Shown one piece after another: positions 6,690 through 15,506 of a stretch of DNA of 40,123 bases. The notes under the pieces were generated by a model. It had not been told where the DNA came from. It was given only the letters and a program-made list of their open reading frames with translations, and searched no databases. Source of the stretch: an uncultured Fibrobacter sp. (GTDB taxonomy: Bacteria; Fibrobacterota; Fibrobacteria; Fibrobacterales; Fibrobacteraceae). Positions within the stretch are counted from its first letter, which is position 1, and every line of letters begins with the position of its first letter. The stretch is from assembly GCA_946183925.1 (NCBI GenBank), contig CAMHDS010000012.1:1-40123 (forward strand), in the 5' to 3' direction. Both the position numbers and the translations under genes were made by a program.

Positions 6690-7403
6690 CTAATCCCTGC
6701 GCCCGCCGATAAGGCCTGCGCGATACGCCCAGTAGAGCAGTTGCAAAATGGAGGAAACGGCGGCAGCCACATAGGTAAGCCCCGCCGCAAAGAGCACACC
6801 GGAGACGGTGTTGTATTCCCGACCCTGGGCCACGATGTCCATACGGGCAAGGGCCTTCTTGGCGCGGGAAGAAGCGTCAAATTCCACAGGGACGGTTACC
6901 AAGGTAAAGAACGTCGCAATGGCAAAAAGCAACACACCCACTATAGCCAAAGAGTATCCCAGCGCCCGACCGGCGCTCATCAAGATAATTCCGAGAATCA
7001 CAAGCCAGGGCCCCAGATTGGAGCCGATATTTGCCGCAGGAACGATAAATGAACGGAGCCACAGGGGAAAATACCCCTGAGCGTGCTGGATGGCGTGGCC
7101 TACCTCGTGGGCGGCAACGCCTGCGGCACTGGCGTTCTGGCCGTAATAGACTTCCTTGGACAGGTTCAGGGTCTTGTTCAGGGGGTTGTAATGGTCCGAC
7201 AAAAATCCCTGATGCACCAGGACCTTCACGTCGGTAATGCCCGCATCCATCAAAATAGCCTTGGCCACGTCGGCTCCGGTAAGCCCGCTCGTAATGCGGA
7301 CTTTCTGGCCCGCAGCAAAGCGGCTCTTGACCAGCATGGAAACGGTGCCCGAAAGCACCAGGGTCACAAGCAATATGGACATGTACAAAGGATCGAACAT
7401 CAT
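6690..7403 (-). CDS. Zn-dependent membrane metallopeptidase, YugP family
   Basis: 237 residues with ATG behind AGGAGAT. An N-terminal membrane segment (about 8-24) is followed by GLTGADVAKAILMDAGI and the family's YNPLNKTLNLSKEVYYGQN block, then zinc motif HEVGHAIQHAQ (H99, E100, H103). Three hydrophobic segments follow (about 122-172), then VPVEFDASSRAKKAL, typical of the family (PF04298). Length matches B. subtilis YugP. Substrates are unknown; the active site is thought to face the membrane or envelope. It lies 33 nt downstream of an ABC-2 permease gene. Confidence 0.9.
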   Translation of the reverse strand: MMFDPLYMSILLVTLVLSGTVSMLVKSRFAAGQKVRITSGLTGADVAKAILMDAGITDVKVLVHQGFLSDHYNPLNKTLNLSKEVYYGQNASAAGVAAHEVGHAIQHAQGYFPLWLRSFIVPAANIGSNLGPWLVILGIILMSAGRALGYSLAIVGVLLFAIATFFTLVTVPVEFDASSRAKKALARMDIVAQGREYNTVSGVLFAAGLTYVAAAVSSILQLLYWAYRAGLIGGRRD

Positions 7404-7436
7404 AAGCGGATCTCCTGGGAGGTAATATACAAAAAA

Positions 7437-8627
7437 CTACATATCTCCGGTCTTGAGCCTGGAGCCGTCCCGCAGGTGGGTAAGCGTCAGGCCGAGAACC
7501 ATGTAGAATACCGCCTGGGTCGCCAGAGGCAATAGGTAGGTAGCGGCATCGCTAACGCCTGCACCCCGCTGTTCAATGGCAAGCCACGCCGGAATGGCAA
7601 AAGTCGAGGGGAAAAAGTTGGAAAGTCCTTTCATCCAGATCGGGGCCAATTCAACAGGCCAACTGAAATTGGACAAGAACAGAAGCGGAATGGACATATA
7701 CAGGAACAGCTGTACGCTGGTTTCGCGACGCAAGAACACCTGGGACACCACCATGCCGAAATTGATGACAGCAAGTAAGAAAATAAAGGTAAATACCGCC
7801 ATGGGCAAGAATTCGCCACGACGGGGAAAGTCAAAGACATCGTAGATGACGAAGTGGTAAAACAGAATGAAGCTGCAATAGTGAACAAAGTAAGCGAAGG
7901 AGCGACCAAAGTACCGATAGAACAGGCCTTCATTTTCATGAGCGGTATTGCGTTGCAACTTGCGGAACTTGCGGTGGGCGCGGGCGCCCCCAAGCAGGCA
8001 TAGGCCAATCACCAAGGTCTGCTGCAATATCAGCACCAGCACGCTAGGGACAACATAGTTAGAATAGCTACCCGTATTGTTGTACATGGTCTGAATGCCC
8101 AGGGGAATCGGGTCACGCATAGCCATGGCCTGCGCGGCAGAGACCTTCTTGGAAAGGGCGATGCGCTTGACCTTGGTTGTTGCCCCGAGGGTTAAGGCAC
8201 AGGTGGAAAACGCCGTAGAGATGTTTCCATGAAGCATCACGTAGGCGCCATGGGTAAATACGTTGACCACCACATTCTCGCCCTTCTGTAAATTCGCCTC
8301 CATTCCCTTGGGAATGACCATAAATCCATATATATCTTCGCTCGCCATGGATTCTTCGGCATCGTGAATTTGGCCGAAGGTTTGCCGCACACTCACCTGC
8401 TGGGATGCGTCTGCCATCTGGACGAGTTCGCGAGAAAGCTTGCTGTGGTCCATATCCACGACGGCTACGGGAATCTTGGAAACGGTCTGGTACTTGTAGG
8501 GCATGGGGTAATAGAACGCATAGAGCACGCCAGCCACCACCAGCAAAAGCACCGCCGCCGCATCGGTATAGAACAGTTTCCATTCCGCAACGGCCACCAT
8601 GAAGAACCGCTTGAGGATATCAATCAT
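7437..8627 (-). CDS. ABC-2 type transporter permease (YhhJ-like), second of a pair
   Basis: 396 residues. One N-terminal membrane helix (about 22-42) is followed by a large extracytoplasmic domain with KIPVAVVDMDHSKLSRELVQ and EDIYGFMVIPKGMEANLQKG, then NTGSYSNYVVPSVLVLILQQ and five more hydrophobic segments. This is the layout of ABC-2 exporters of the YhhJ/YbhS type. Its start overlaps the previous permease gene by 8 nt, so the two should be made in equal amounts and form a heterodimer. HlyD and TolC genes lie upstream in the operon, so export would run across both membranes. No ATP-binding subunit is encoded nearby. Confidence 0.88.
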   Translation of the reverse strand: MIDILKRFFMVAVAEWKLFYTDAAAVLLLVVAGVLYAFYYPMPYKYQTVSKIPVAVVDMDHSKLSRELVQMADASQQVSVRQTFGQIHDAEESMASEDIYGFMVIPKGMEANLQKGENVVVNVFTHGAYVMLHGNISTAFSTCALTLGATTKVKRIALSKKVSAAQAMAMRDPIPLGIQTMYNNTGSYSNYVVPSVLVLILQQTLVIGLCLLGGARAHRKFRKLQRNTAHENEGLFYRYFGRSFAYFVHYCSFILFYHFVIYDVFDFPRRGEFLPMAVFTFIFLLAVINFGMVVSQVFLRRETSVQLFLYMSIPLLFLSNFSWPVELAPIWMKGLSNFFPSTFAIPAWLAIEQRGAGVSDAATYLLPLATQAVFYMVLGLTLTHLRDGSRLKTGDM

Positions 8628-9942
8628 CTGACACCTCCGGCGGTCGATTTTCTGCGTCCCGATTCATCTGCGGATTCATCAGGTTCAGATGCAGCCTTTC
8701 CGTATTTCGGGCACCGTGCCTGTTTCCGATTCCATAATTCGCAGGATTCAAATCGTCGGCGACCACGCCCAGGGCAGCCTTAATCTTGTCCTTCGCAGAT
8801 CCGTGCTGTCGGACCCAGTTCAATTCCTTGCGCTTGGAGGCAAACCAGCGCACATACAGAAGTCTTGTGGCCAGCAGCTGCCAGAACAGCCCCATAAAAA
8901 GAAGGGTGACGATACTATCCCAAGCGTGCGCGCTGCCGGCAGGGCCCACCAACATGGCGGACTGGACCTTGAGCAGGTGGGTCAGCGGCAACAGGTAGGC
9001 AAAACAGCGCACCACAAAGGGCATGGCCATCAGGGGGAATGTCTGCCCCGCAAAAGCAAAGGCAGGGCCACCAATCACACCCGCCACGCTTGTAGCCATG
9101 CGCATGTTTCCCGTAATGCCCACAAAGGTCGCGCCCGCCCCGGTGCAGGCCAAAATCATCGCCAACTGGCCCGCCGACACCAAGACGAACTCCCTAAAGG
9201 TCATGGGGGTCAGCGTGCTATGGGCGTAGGCATACACCGCCATGAAGGCAAGCCACTGGACAACAATCAGGGGCAACATGGTCGCACACATAAGGACGGC
9301 GCGGGATTTTCCGGCACGACCGATCATCCAGCGGACCGTATGGTCCCTGAAGGGGAAACTGAACACGTAAACCGCCCCAAGAATTGCCGCCAGATGGAAG
9401 ATGGCACTGACCAGCCCCAACCCCAAGAACCCCTGGTAGTTACCTTCGAGATTGCCGACGGAATGGAGTTCCACCTGGACAGGATTGTCGATTCCTGCGG
9501 TAAAGAGCCATTCGCCCACATTCGTCACCACCGCACGGATTTCTTTTAAGGCAAAGGAATTGGTCAAGTAGTTCTGCCCGCTGGAAAACACGGGAATCAC
9601 GGGCGTCTCGAGGCGAAGGGCGCGTCGTTCCATATTGTAGGGGATAACGAGAAACGCCTGCAGGTCTCCACGGATTACCGCATGTTCGCATTCCCCGATG
9701 TCGCTGCACTCCTGGACCACATCCAGAACGGGGTCCGACCGCAAGGCGTTTTCCAGCTTATCGGCTAGCAGGGACGCATCCTGACGGACAATACCGATGG
9801 GCACGTGCAGAATAATGCGAGCCGAAAAGAACTCCACCATAAAAATGGAAGTTCCCACGGGCAAAAGAAGGATGACCAGCCACAAGACAATGTTTGGACT
9901 GAAATAAATCTTCTTGACCGTGTCTATGAACGCCCTGAACAA
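8620..9942 (-). CDS. ABC-2 type transporter permease, first of a pair
   Basis: 440 residues from a TTG start (9942) behind AGGAAA. N-terminal helix (about 18-36), periplasmic domain with VPIGIVRQDASLLADKLENA and GDLQAFLVIPYNMERRALRL, then six or so membrane segments, and a soluble Asn/Arg-rich tail of about 70 residues (after 370) that is unusual for the family. It pairs with the overlapping downstream permease. A REP-like palindrome lies in the 52-nt gap to the HlyD gene. The substrate is unknown. Confidence 0.87.
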   Translation of the reverse strand: MFRAFIDTVKKIYFSPNIVLWLVILLLPVGTSIFMVEFFSARIILHVPIGIVRQDASLLADKLENALRSDPVLDVVQECSDIGECEHAVIRGDLQAFLVIPYNMERRALRLETPVIPVFSSGQNYLTNSFALKEIRAVVTNVGEWLFTAGIDNPVQVELHSVGNLEGNYQGFLGLGLVSAIFHLAAILGAVYVFSFPFRDHTVRWMIGRAGKSRAVLMCATMLPLIVVQWLAFMAVYAYAHSTLTPMTFREFVLVSAGQLAMILACTGAGATFVGITGNMRMATSVAGVIGGPAFAFAGQTFPLMAMPFVVRCFAYLLPLTHLLKVQSAMLVGPAGSAHAWDSIVTLLFMGLFWQLLATRLLYVRWFASKRKELNWVRQHGSAKDKIKAALGVVADDLNPANYGIGNRHGARNTERLHLNLMNPQMNRDAENRPPEVSDD

Positions 9943-9958
9943 TTTTATTTCCTACACC

Positions 9959-9990
9959 AAGGAGATTTCCGCCTTCGCGGAAATGACAAT
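9959..9990. repeat. REP-like palindrome inside an operon
   Basis: AAGGAGATTTCCGCCTTCGC continuing GGAAATGACAAT, a near copy of 5792-5823 with matching changes on both arms (TTTCC/GGAAA instead of CCCC/GGGG). It occupies most of the gap between the HlyD and permease genes and may act as an mRNA stability or attenuation hairpin. Confidence 0.7.
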
Positions 9991-9994
9991 TACG

Positions 9995-10993
9995 CTATTT
10001 CAATTGCTCCAGCGGGAACAACACGCTCATGCCGGGCCTCAGGTTTTCCACCTCTACCGTGGGGCGCAGGCGCACTTCGAAAGTCTTCAGGTCAAAGCCG
10101 CCGCTTTCCTTGGAGCTTTTCCAGGTGGCATAGTCCCCAACGGGGGCAATGTAGGACACCTCCATTTCCACGGCGGCGTTCAATGCCGGAACTGGCAGAA
10201 CAAAAGTCTTGCCCTTGGTCACGTTCTTCAAGAAATCTTCCCGCAGGTGGAACACCGCCCAGGCGTCCTTCAGGTCGGTCACGGCGATTACCGGCATGCC
10301 CGCCCCCACGACCTCGCCTTCTTCCACCACCTTCAGGGTGACCTCGCCCGCGATGGGGCTCTTGATTTTTGTTTCTTCCAGGTAGGCGTTCACCTCGGCG
10401 TTGGCACCTTCGGCCTGCTTCACCAGGGCTTCTGCCGCCTCCTTGTCTTCGTCGCGGGCGCCTGCCAGGGCCATCTCGTACTGGGCCCGAGCCGCATCGG
10501 CAGCCCCCTGGGAGGCCTTCATCTGGGTTTCGGCCTCGTCCCGTTTCTGCAGCGGGAGCACGCCTTCGTTATAGAGTTTCTGCACCCGCTCGTAGGTGTT
10601 CTTCGCCAGGTTGGCGGCATCTTGTGCACGGGCCGCCATGGCCTTCAGGGCCTTTACGTCTTCGGAGCGGGCGCCGTTTTTTGCCTTGTTGGCCTGAGCC
10701 TTGGCCGCCCCCAGCGCTCCCTGGGCCTGCATTTTCTTGGCCTCGATCTCGGGGCTGTTGATGACTGCCACCAGGGCGTTTTTCTTGACGGTCTGGCCTT
10801 CATGGACCAAAAGTTTTTCTATGCGTCCGGGGACTTTCCCTGCCACCAAAACGCGGCGGGCTTCCATCTGGCCCTGCAAGTACTTGTCCTTCGGCTTTGT
10901 GGCAAATTCCTGAAGTTGCAGAATAGCCGCCACCATAAGGGCCACCAGCACGACAATCGCAAAAATCTTGCTTGCAAACTTTATCTTGTCCAT
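9995..10993 (-). CDS. HlyD-family periplasmic adaptor
   Basis: 332 residues. One N-terminal membrane anchor (about 8-26), then RRVLVAGKVPGRIEKLLVHE with GQTVKKNALVAVI (first half of the lipoyl-like domain), an Ala-rich coiled-coil hairpin (about 80-205), and IKSPIAGEVTLKVVEEGEVV with GAGMPVIAV (second lipoyl half), followed by the beta-barrel region. Adaptors of this kind join an inner membrane exporter to TolC. The ATG overlaps the TolC stop by one base (TAATG), so translation is coupled. Partners are the two ABC-2 permeases downstream. Confidence 0.92.
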   Translation of the reverse strand: MDKIKFASKIFAIVVLVALMVAAILQLQEFATKPKDKYLQGQMEARRVLVAGKVPGRIEKLLVHEGQTVKKNALVAVINSPEIEAKKMQAQGALGAAKAQANKAKNGARSEDVKALKAMAARAQDAANLAKNTYERVQKLYNEGVLPLQKRDEAETQMKASQGAADAARAQYEMALAGARDEDKEAAEALVKQAEGANAEVNAYLEETKIKSPIAGEVTLKVVEEGEVVGAGMPVIAVTDLKDAWAVFHLREDFLKNVTKGKTFVLPVPALNAAVEMEVSYIAPVGDYATWKSSKESGGFDLKTFEVRLRPTVEVENLRPGMSVLFPLEQLK

Positions 10994-12579
10994 TATTCCT
11001 TCCCCACAGTTTTGCTATTCAACATGGCCCCCGCCTGTTCCACCTCGCCGCTGGCTTCCAACAGGCCAAGCCAGGCAATGACCGCATCGTAATGGGCCTT
11101 CAAGTCAGCCACCTGGAGGCGCGACAACGCAAGTTCTGCATCCACCACGTCCAGGCCCGTAGCAAGGCCGGACTCGTAAGCCAGTTTCTGGCTGCGGAGG
11201 GCCTCATCCGCAAGCTCCCGGGTTTTCTTTAGGCTTTCCAGACGGCCCTTGGCATGCTCCAGCTCCCGCCAGCGCTTTTCTACCAAAAGGCCGATATTGT
11301 CCAAGGTCTGCTCTTCCATACTGGCCAGGGAGCGGTCCATGGCCTTGGCGTTTGCCACCTTGGAGCGGGTCTCGCCGCCCTTGAACAAATCCCACTGGGC
11401 CTTGGCACCTACGGCCCATTCCGGCTCCAGAATGGTCAGGTCCTTGGTGTAGAGTTCCTTGTAGGCAAAAAGCGCTACCGTCGGGAAATAGTCCGCACGG
11501 GCGGCACTCACCGCATCCTGGCTGCGCTTGCGCTCCGTACGGAGCTGTCTCAGTCCCGGATGGTTTTCCCGGGCCTTCTGCTTGATTTCTTCCATGGTCC
11601 GAACACTCTCCGGAGCTTCCACCGGAGTAACCGCCGTAATGTTCGTGTCCGTATGGAGCAGGCTTGCAAGAGCCATCCGGGCAAGGGACTGGTCCCGCAA
11701 GGCGTCGTCGTAGGCGTTTTCTGCTTCAGCCAGCGCCACTTCGGCGCGGAGCCTTTCCGCCTTGCTGATCTGGCCGCTGGCCTCCAGCTTCTTGGAGCGC
11801 TCCAGGTGTTCTTCCAAATTCTTCTTGGTGTTCTCCCGCATCACCGCCAGCTCTTCGGCCAGCCTAAGGGTAAAGTACTTGGTGGCCACATCCATCAAGA
11901 TGGCATTTTGCGCCATGTCGAAGGCGGCCTTCTTGGCGTTCACGTTCTCCTTGGCGGCATCGTAGGCGGAATAAATCTTGAGACCCGTAAAAATGGGCCA
12001 GATGGCTGTAAGCCGAGCATTAAAGAACAGTTCGTCCTGGACCTTCATCCGGAATTCGGCATCGTCAATCTGGGACTTTGCCGCATCCATCTGCTGTTGA
12101 GTAGCGGCGGCATACTCGTCGGCCTTCTGCAGGGCGATTTCCTGGGCGGTTCCTCCGAGCCTACTTTTGGCGAAAGCATCTGCCTGGGCTGCAGACAGCC
12201 CCTGAGCCAATGCTCCGTTATAGGCCTGGGCATACCCCGCACTGGCCTGGTTATAGGCGTCAATGTAGGCCTTGGAATAGGCGGCAGCCGGAGCCACCGT
12301 AGATAGCCCGCCGGCAATGCCGCTCAGGGCCTGCTGAATTTCACCTAAATCGATATAGATGGGGTCGTTAATTCTCGTAACGCCTGCGCTCAGGCTTACC
12401 GTAGGCATAAAACGGGAACGGGCCTCGCCCTGGGCGCTTTCGGCCATGTCCACCTTGGCTTTTTCGGCCTTGATTTGCGCATTACCGGACTTGGCCATTG
12501 AAAGCGCGTCTTGCAGGGTGATAGGCGCCGACCACGCCAGCGCCGCCCCCAAAAGAACTGACAAAAAACACTTTCCCAT
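10993..12579 (-). CDS. TolC-family outer membrane efflux protein
   Basis: 528 residues from the ATG at 12579, which begins a signal peptide (MGKCFLSVLLGAALAWSAPI); an upstream start adding 9 residues is less likely. The mature part starts TLQDALSMAKSGNAQIKAEK, the usual OEP opening, and has two related long-helix halves rich in Ala/Glu/Lys. An extra Ala/Tyr/Gln-rich insertion (about 80-160, PAAAYSKAYIDAYNQASAGY) enlarges the first half. It should form the trimeric exit duct for the HlyD/ABC-2 exporter encoded next. A TATCTT box lies 8 nt before the ATG with no Shine-Dalgarno. Confidence 0.9.
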   Translation of the reverse strand: MGKCFLSVLLGAALAWSAPITLQDALSMAKSGNAQIKAEKAKVDMAESAQGEARSRFMPTVSLSAGVTRINDPIYIDLGEIQQALSGIAGGLSTVAPAAAYSKAYIDAYNQASAGYAQAYNGALAQGLSAAQADAFAKSRLGGTAQEIALQKADEYAAATQQQMDAAKSQIDDAEFRMKVQDELFFNARLTAIWPIFTGLKIYSAYDAAKENVNAKKAAFDMAQNAILMDVATKYFTLRLAEELAVMRENTKKNLEEHLERSKKLEASGQISKAERLRAEVALAEAENAYDDALRDQSLARMALASLLHTDTNITAVTPVEAPESVRTMEEIKQKARENHPGLRQLRTERKRSQDAVSAARADYFPTVALFAYKELYTKDLTILEPEWAVGAKAQWDLFKGGETRSKVANAKAMDRSLASMEEQTLDNIGLLVEKRWRELEHAKGRLESLKKTRELADEALRSQKLAYESGLATGLDVVDAELALSRLQVADLKAHYDAVIAWLGLLEASGEVEQAGAMLNSKTVGKE

Positions 12580-12587
12580 AACTGTAA

Positions 12588-12593
12588 AAGATA
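12588..12593 (-). promoter_or_regulatory. -10 box directly before the TolC gene (possible leaderless start)
   Basis: TATCTT on the minus strand, 8 nt upstream of the ATG at 12579. No purine-rich ribosome site fits between them. No good -35 was found. The rest of the 12594-12749 gap is AT-rich and should also hold the promoter of the divergent CoA-transferase gene. Confidence 0.45.
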
Positions 12594-12749
12594 CAAAAAC
12601 AGGCACTGATAAATCTTACGAAAAAATAATTTCGTGAAATTTGATGTATTATAAGAAAAATGAAACTTACTCCACTATCACTTCTATAGAGGGTAGCAAA
12701 CAGAAAGCAGATTTTCTATCTTCTAGATTGTAAGGAAAGAGGGTTACCC

Positions 12750-14234
12750 ATGTACGAAACTTTGAAACAAAGGATCAAATGTCCTGAACTCCATGAAAAA
12801 ATCCGTTCCAGCAGCGAAGCCGCCAGTTACATTACCCCAGGCATGACCATCGGCGTTAGCGGATTCACCCTCTCAGGTTACCCAAAAGAAGTCGCCAAGG
12901 CTCTTGCCGAGCGTTCTCACCGCGGTGAAAAGCTGGAATTGACCGTATATTCAGGCGCCTCCCTGGGCGATGACTTCGACGGACTTTTGACACGGGCAGG
13001 AGCTCTCAAGTGCAGAATGCCCTACCAGACAAATACCGATTTGCGCAACGCCATCAACGAAGGCAAGGTCAAGTACGTGGATTTGCCCCTTAGCCTCATG
13101 TCCAAATGGGTCCGCAGCGGATACCTGAACCATATCGACGTAGCTCTGGTAGAGGCAAGTTCCATCGACGAAAACGGAAACATCATCCCCACGGCTTCTG
13201 TGGGCGCATCCGAAGCCTACGTGGCCTGCGCCGACAAGGTGATTGTAGAAATCAACACCTACGTTCCCGAAAACATCAAGGGAATCCACGACATCTACAT
13301 GACGGAACTGGCTCCCAATACCAAACCGATTCCGCTCACCAAGGTGGCTGACCGTATCGGCACACCCTACATTCCTTGCGACCCGTCCAAGATTGTGGCC
13401 ATCGTCCAAAGCGAAATTCCCGACTGCGGCATCCCAGAAACTGCCGGCGACGAAGATTACAACAAGATGAGCGAGAACCTGATCAGCTTCCTAGAAAAAG
13501 ACGTGGAAGCGGGCAGGCTCTGCAATCCGCTGCCGCCTATCCAGGCGGGCATCGGTGCCGTTTCCAACGCAGTGCTCTCGGGCCTGCAAAAGTCCAAATT
13601 TGAGCACCTGACCGTCTATTCCGAAGTCATGCAGGATTCCCTGGTGGATCTGATAGAATGCGGCAAGGTGGATGCGGCCTCTTCTACCGCCATCACCATG
13701 TCCAAAGAAAAGATGAAGGCCTTCTTCGAGAAACTGGATTCGCTGAAGGGCAAGATCGTGCTCCGCCCCATGGAAATCAGCAACAGCCCCGAAGTGATTC
13801 GCCGCCTGAACGTGATTGCCATCAACACCATCATCGAAGCGGACCTCTACGGAAACACCAACTCCAGCTATGTGGGCGGAAGCCGCCTCATGAACGGCGT
13901 GGGCGGTTCCGGAGACTTCTGCCAGAACGGCGGTCTTTCCATTTTCATCACCAAGTCCACCGCGAAAAACGGGACCATTTCTTCTATCGTCCCACTGGTC
14001 AGCCATATCGACCATACCAGCAAGACAGTGCAGGTGATTGTGACGGAACAGGGCGTCGCCGACCTTCGCGGCCTGAACGTCATCGAGCGCGCCCATGCCA
14101 TCATCGACAACTGCGCCCACCCCAAGTTCCGCCCCGCTCTTGAAAAATACCTAAGAAAGGCCTCTGTGCTTTCGGACTACCCGGCCTACCCCTACAGCGT
14201 GGAGGCGGCACAGATGTTCCACGGATCCGTCTGA
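12750..14234 (+). CDS. Acetyl-CoA hydrolase/CoA-transferase (succinyl-CoA:acetate type)
   Basis: 494 residues, full length for the YgfH/AarC/Cat1 family. Motifs: ITPGMTIGVSGFTLSGYPKE near the N-terminus, QAGIGAVSNAVLSGL (about 265-279), LTVYSEVMQDSLVDL with E292 at the position of the catalytic glutamate (E294 in Acetobacter AarC), and NGVGGSGDF (about 382-390). The reaction is CoA transfer between succinyl-CoA or acetyl-CoA and the free acid. In a succinate- and acetate-forming fermenter this would link the succinate branch to acetate and conserve the thioester. ATG follows GGAAAGAGG. It overlaps the next gene by one base (TGATG). Confidence 0.92.
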   Translation: MYETLKQRIKCPELHEKIRSSSEAASYITPGMTIGVSGFTLSGYPKEVAKALAERSHRGEKLELTVYSGASLGDDFDGLLTRAGALKCRMPYQTNTDLRNAINEGKVKYVDLPLSLMSKWVRSGYLNHIDVALVEASSIDENGNIIPTASVGASEAYVACADKVIVEINTYVPENIKGIHDIYMTELAPNTKPIPLTKVADRIGTPYIPCDPSKIVAIVQSEIPDCGIPETAGDEDYNKMSENLISFLEKDVEAGRLCNPLPPIQAGIGAVSNAVLSGLQKSKFEHLTVYSEVMQDSLVDLIECGKVDAASSTAITMSKEKMKAFFEKLDSLKGKIVLRPMEISNSPEVIRRLNVIAINTIIEADLYGNTNSSYVGGSRLMNGVGGSGDFCQNGGLSIFITKSTAKNGTISSIVPLVSHIDHTSKTVQVIVTEQGVADLRGLNVIERAHAIIDNCAHPKFRPALEKYLRKASVLSDYPAYPYSVEAAQMFHGSV

Positions 14235-15505
14235 TGTACAAATACACCCTAAATTACACAGAACAGATGTATGCCGCCAACAAGGCGGCACTTCCCTGTT
14301 TTACAGTAACGTTAAAAAAGCCTGTAGATGGTAAAATACTGAGCGAGGCGGTAAACGCCGCCCTCAGTTACCACCCCCATTTCAAGACAAAACTCGTCAA
14401 GGAAAACGCTCTGTACGCCCTTGTCGAAAATTCCAAGGAACCCGTTGTCAAGGAATGCGACTGGGATAAGGAAATCGTGTACGGCGGAGACGATTACAAT
14501 AATTTCCCGTGGGTTATCGCCTACACCGGGAAAAAGATCAGCTTCTCGGCCATACACGCCCTCACCGACGGTGGCGGCACCTTGTGTTTCCTGTTCGCCG
14601 TGCTTCGGCAATACCTGGAGCGCACAGGGGTAATGTTTATGACTCCTGTGGGCCATGTGCCAGACGAAAGCATCGGGCGCACCATGGAGGACATGTTCCA
14701 AGTCAACGGGAATCCTGCCGTCAAGAGTTTTTACAAGCCAAGTTTTGGTGCGGCCATGGAAATTCCCGCAGAATTCTACGAGACCAATCCAGAAAAGGTG
14801 GCCGTTTACCGCATAAGCCTTTCGCTACCGGACATCAAGAAATATTCCATCGAAAGCGAGACTTCGAACTTTACCGTGGTGGCCTACATTATAGCCAAGG
14901 CCATGGAGCTCGCTCTTGGTAAATCCGAGGGGATAATCAAGCTGCGCATCCCCGTCAGTATGAGAGGGGTGTTCAAGAGCATCTCTGATCGAAAGAGCAT
15001 CATCATTCCGCAGTTGAACTACGACATCAAGCGCATGGGCAAGCTGGACCGCAAGCTGGTGGAAACCGCCTTCAAGGGCCAGCTGTTCTTGCTCTCTGAC
15101 AAGGACAACGCCATAGAAAACTGCAACGAGATGAACAGTGCCACCCAGGCTCTCCTGGAGCACCCGGAAACCTTAGCTGCCCAGGCCAAGGCCTTCGACG
15201 ACGGTTGCAACGCCATGACGGCGGGTATCTCGTATTCCCAGGCCACCAATGCCCACAGTTTCGGAGAAATGGAACAGTACATGGAAAACTACGAGGTTTA
15301 CCATTTCGCCGACTGCATGCACTACATGGAAATCATCGGCAACACGTTCAACGACAGGATCAACCTATCTGTCAGCCAAAGCAGCAAAGGCGATTGTCTT
15401 ATAGACAAGCTACGCAAGGTAATGGACGAAGAAAAAGTCCATTACGAAATCGAAAAAGTCCACACCCACGGCAGAATGAAGCCCGCCGAAAGCGTGTTCG
15501 CTTAA
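14234..15505 (+). CDS. CoA-dependent acyltransferase superfamily protein (condensation/AATase-like)
   Basis: 423 residues. Motif HALTDGGG (H108, D112) fits the HxxxDG active site of the chloramphenicol-acetyltransferase/condensation superfamily, in which the first His of the common HHxxxDG is not conserved. The N-terminus (YTEQMYAANKAALPCFTVTL) resembles alcohol acetyltransferases. A second-half conserved-looking segment is IKLRIPVSMRGVFKSISDRK. No carrier domain and no signal peptide. The gene starts within the CoA-transferase stop codon, so the two are made together: one may handle acyl-CoA supply and the other transfer the acyl group to an alcohol, amine or lipid acceptor. Acceptor unknown. 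Confidence 0.75.
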   Translation: MYKYTLNYTEQMYAANKAALPCFTVTLKKPVDGKILSEAVNAALSYHPHFKTKLVKENALYALVENSKEPVVKECDWDKEIVYGGDDYNNFPWVIAYTGKKISFSAIHALTDGGGTLCFLFAVLRQYLERTGVMFMTPVGHVPDESIGRTMEDMFQVNGNPAVKSFYKPSFGAAMEIPAEFYETNPEKVAVYRISLSLPDIKKYSIESETSNFTVVAYIIAKAMELALGKSEGIIKLRIPVSMRGVFKSISDRKSIIIPQLNYDIKRMGKLDRKLVETAFKGQLFLLSDKDNAIENCNEMNSATQALLEHPETLAAQAKAFDDGCNAMTAGISYSQATNAHSFGEMEQYMENYEVYHFADCMHYMEIIGNTFNDRINLSVSQSSKGDCLIDKLRKVMDEEKVHYEIEKVHTHGRMKPAESVFA

Positions 15506-15506
15506 A

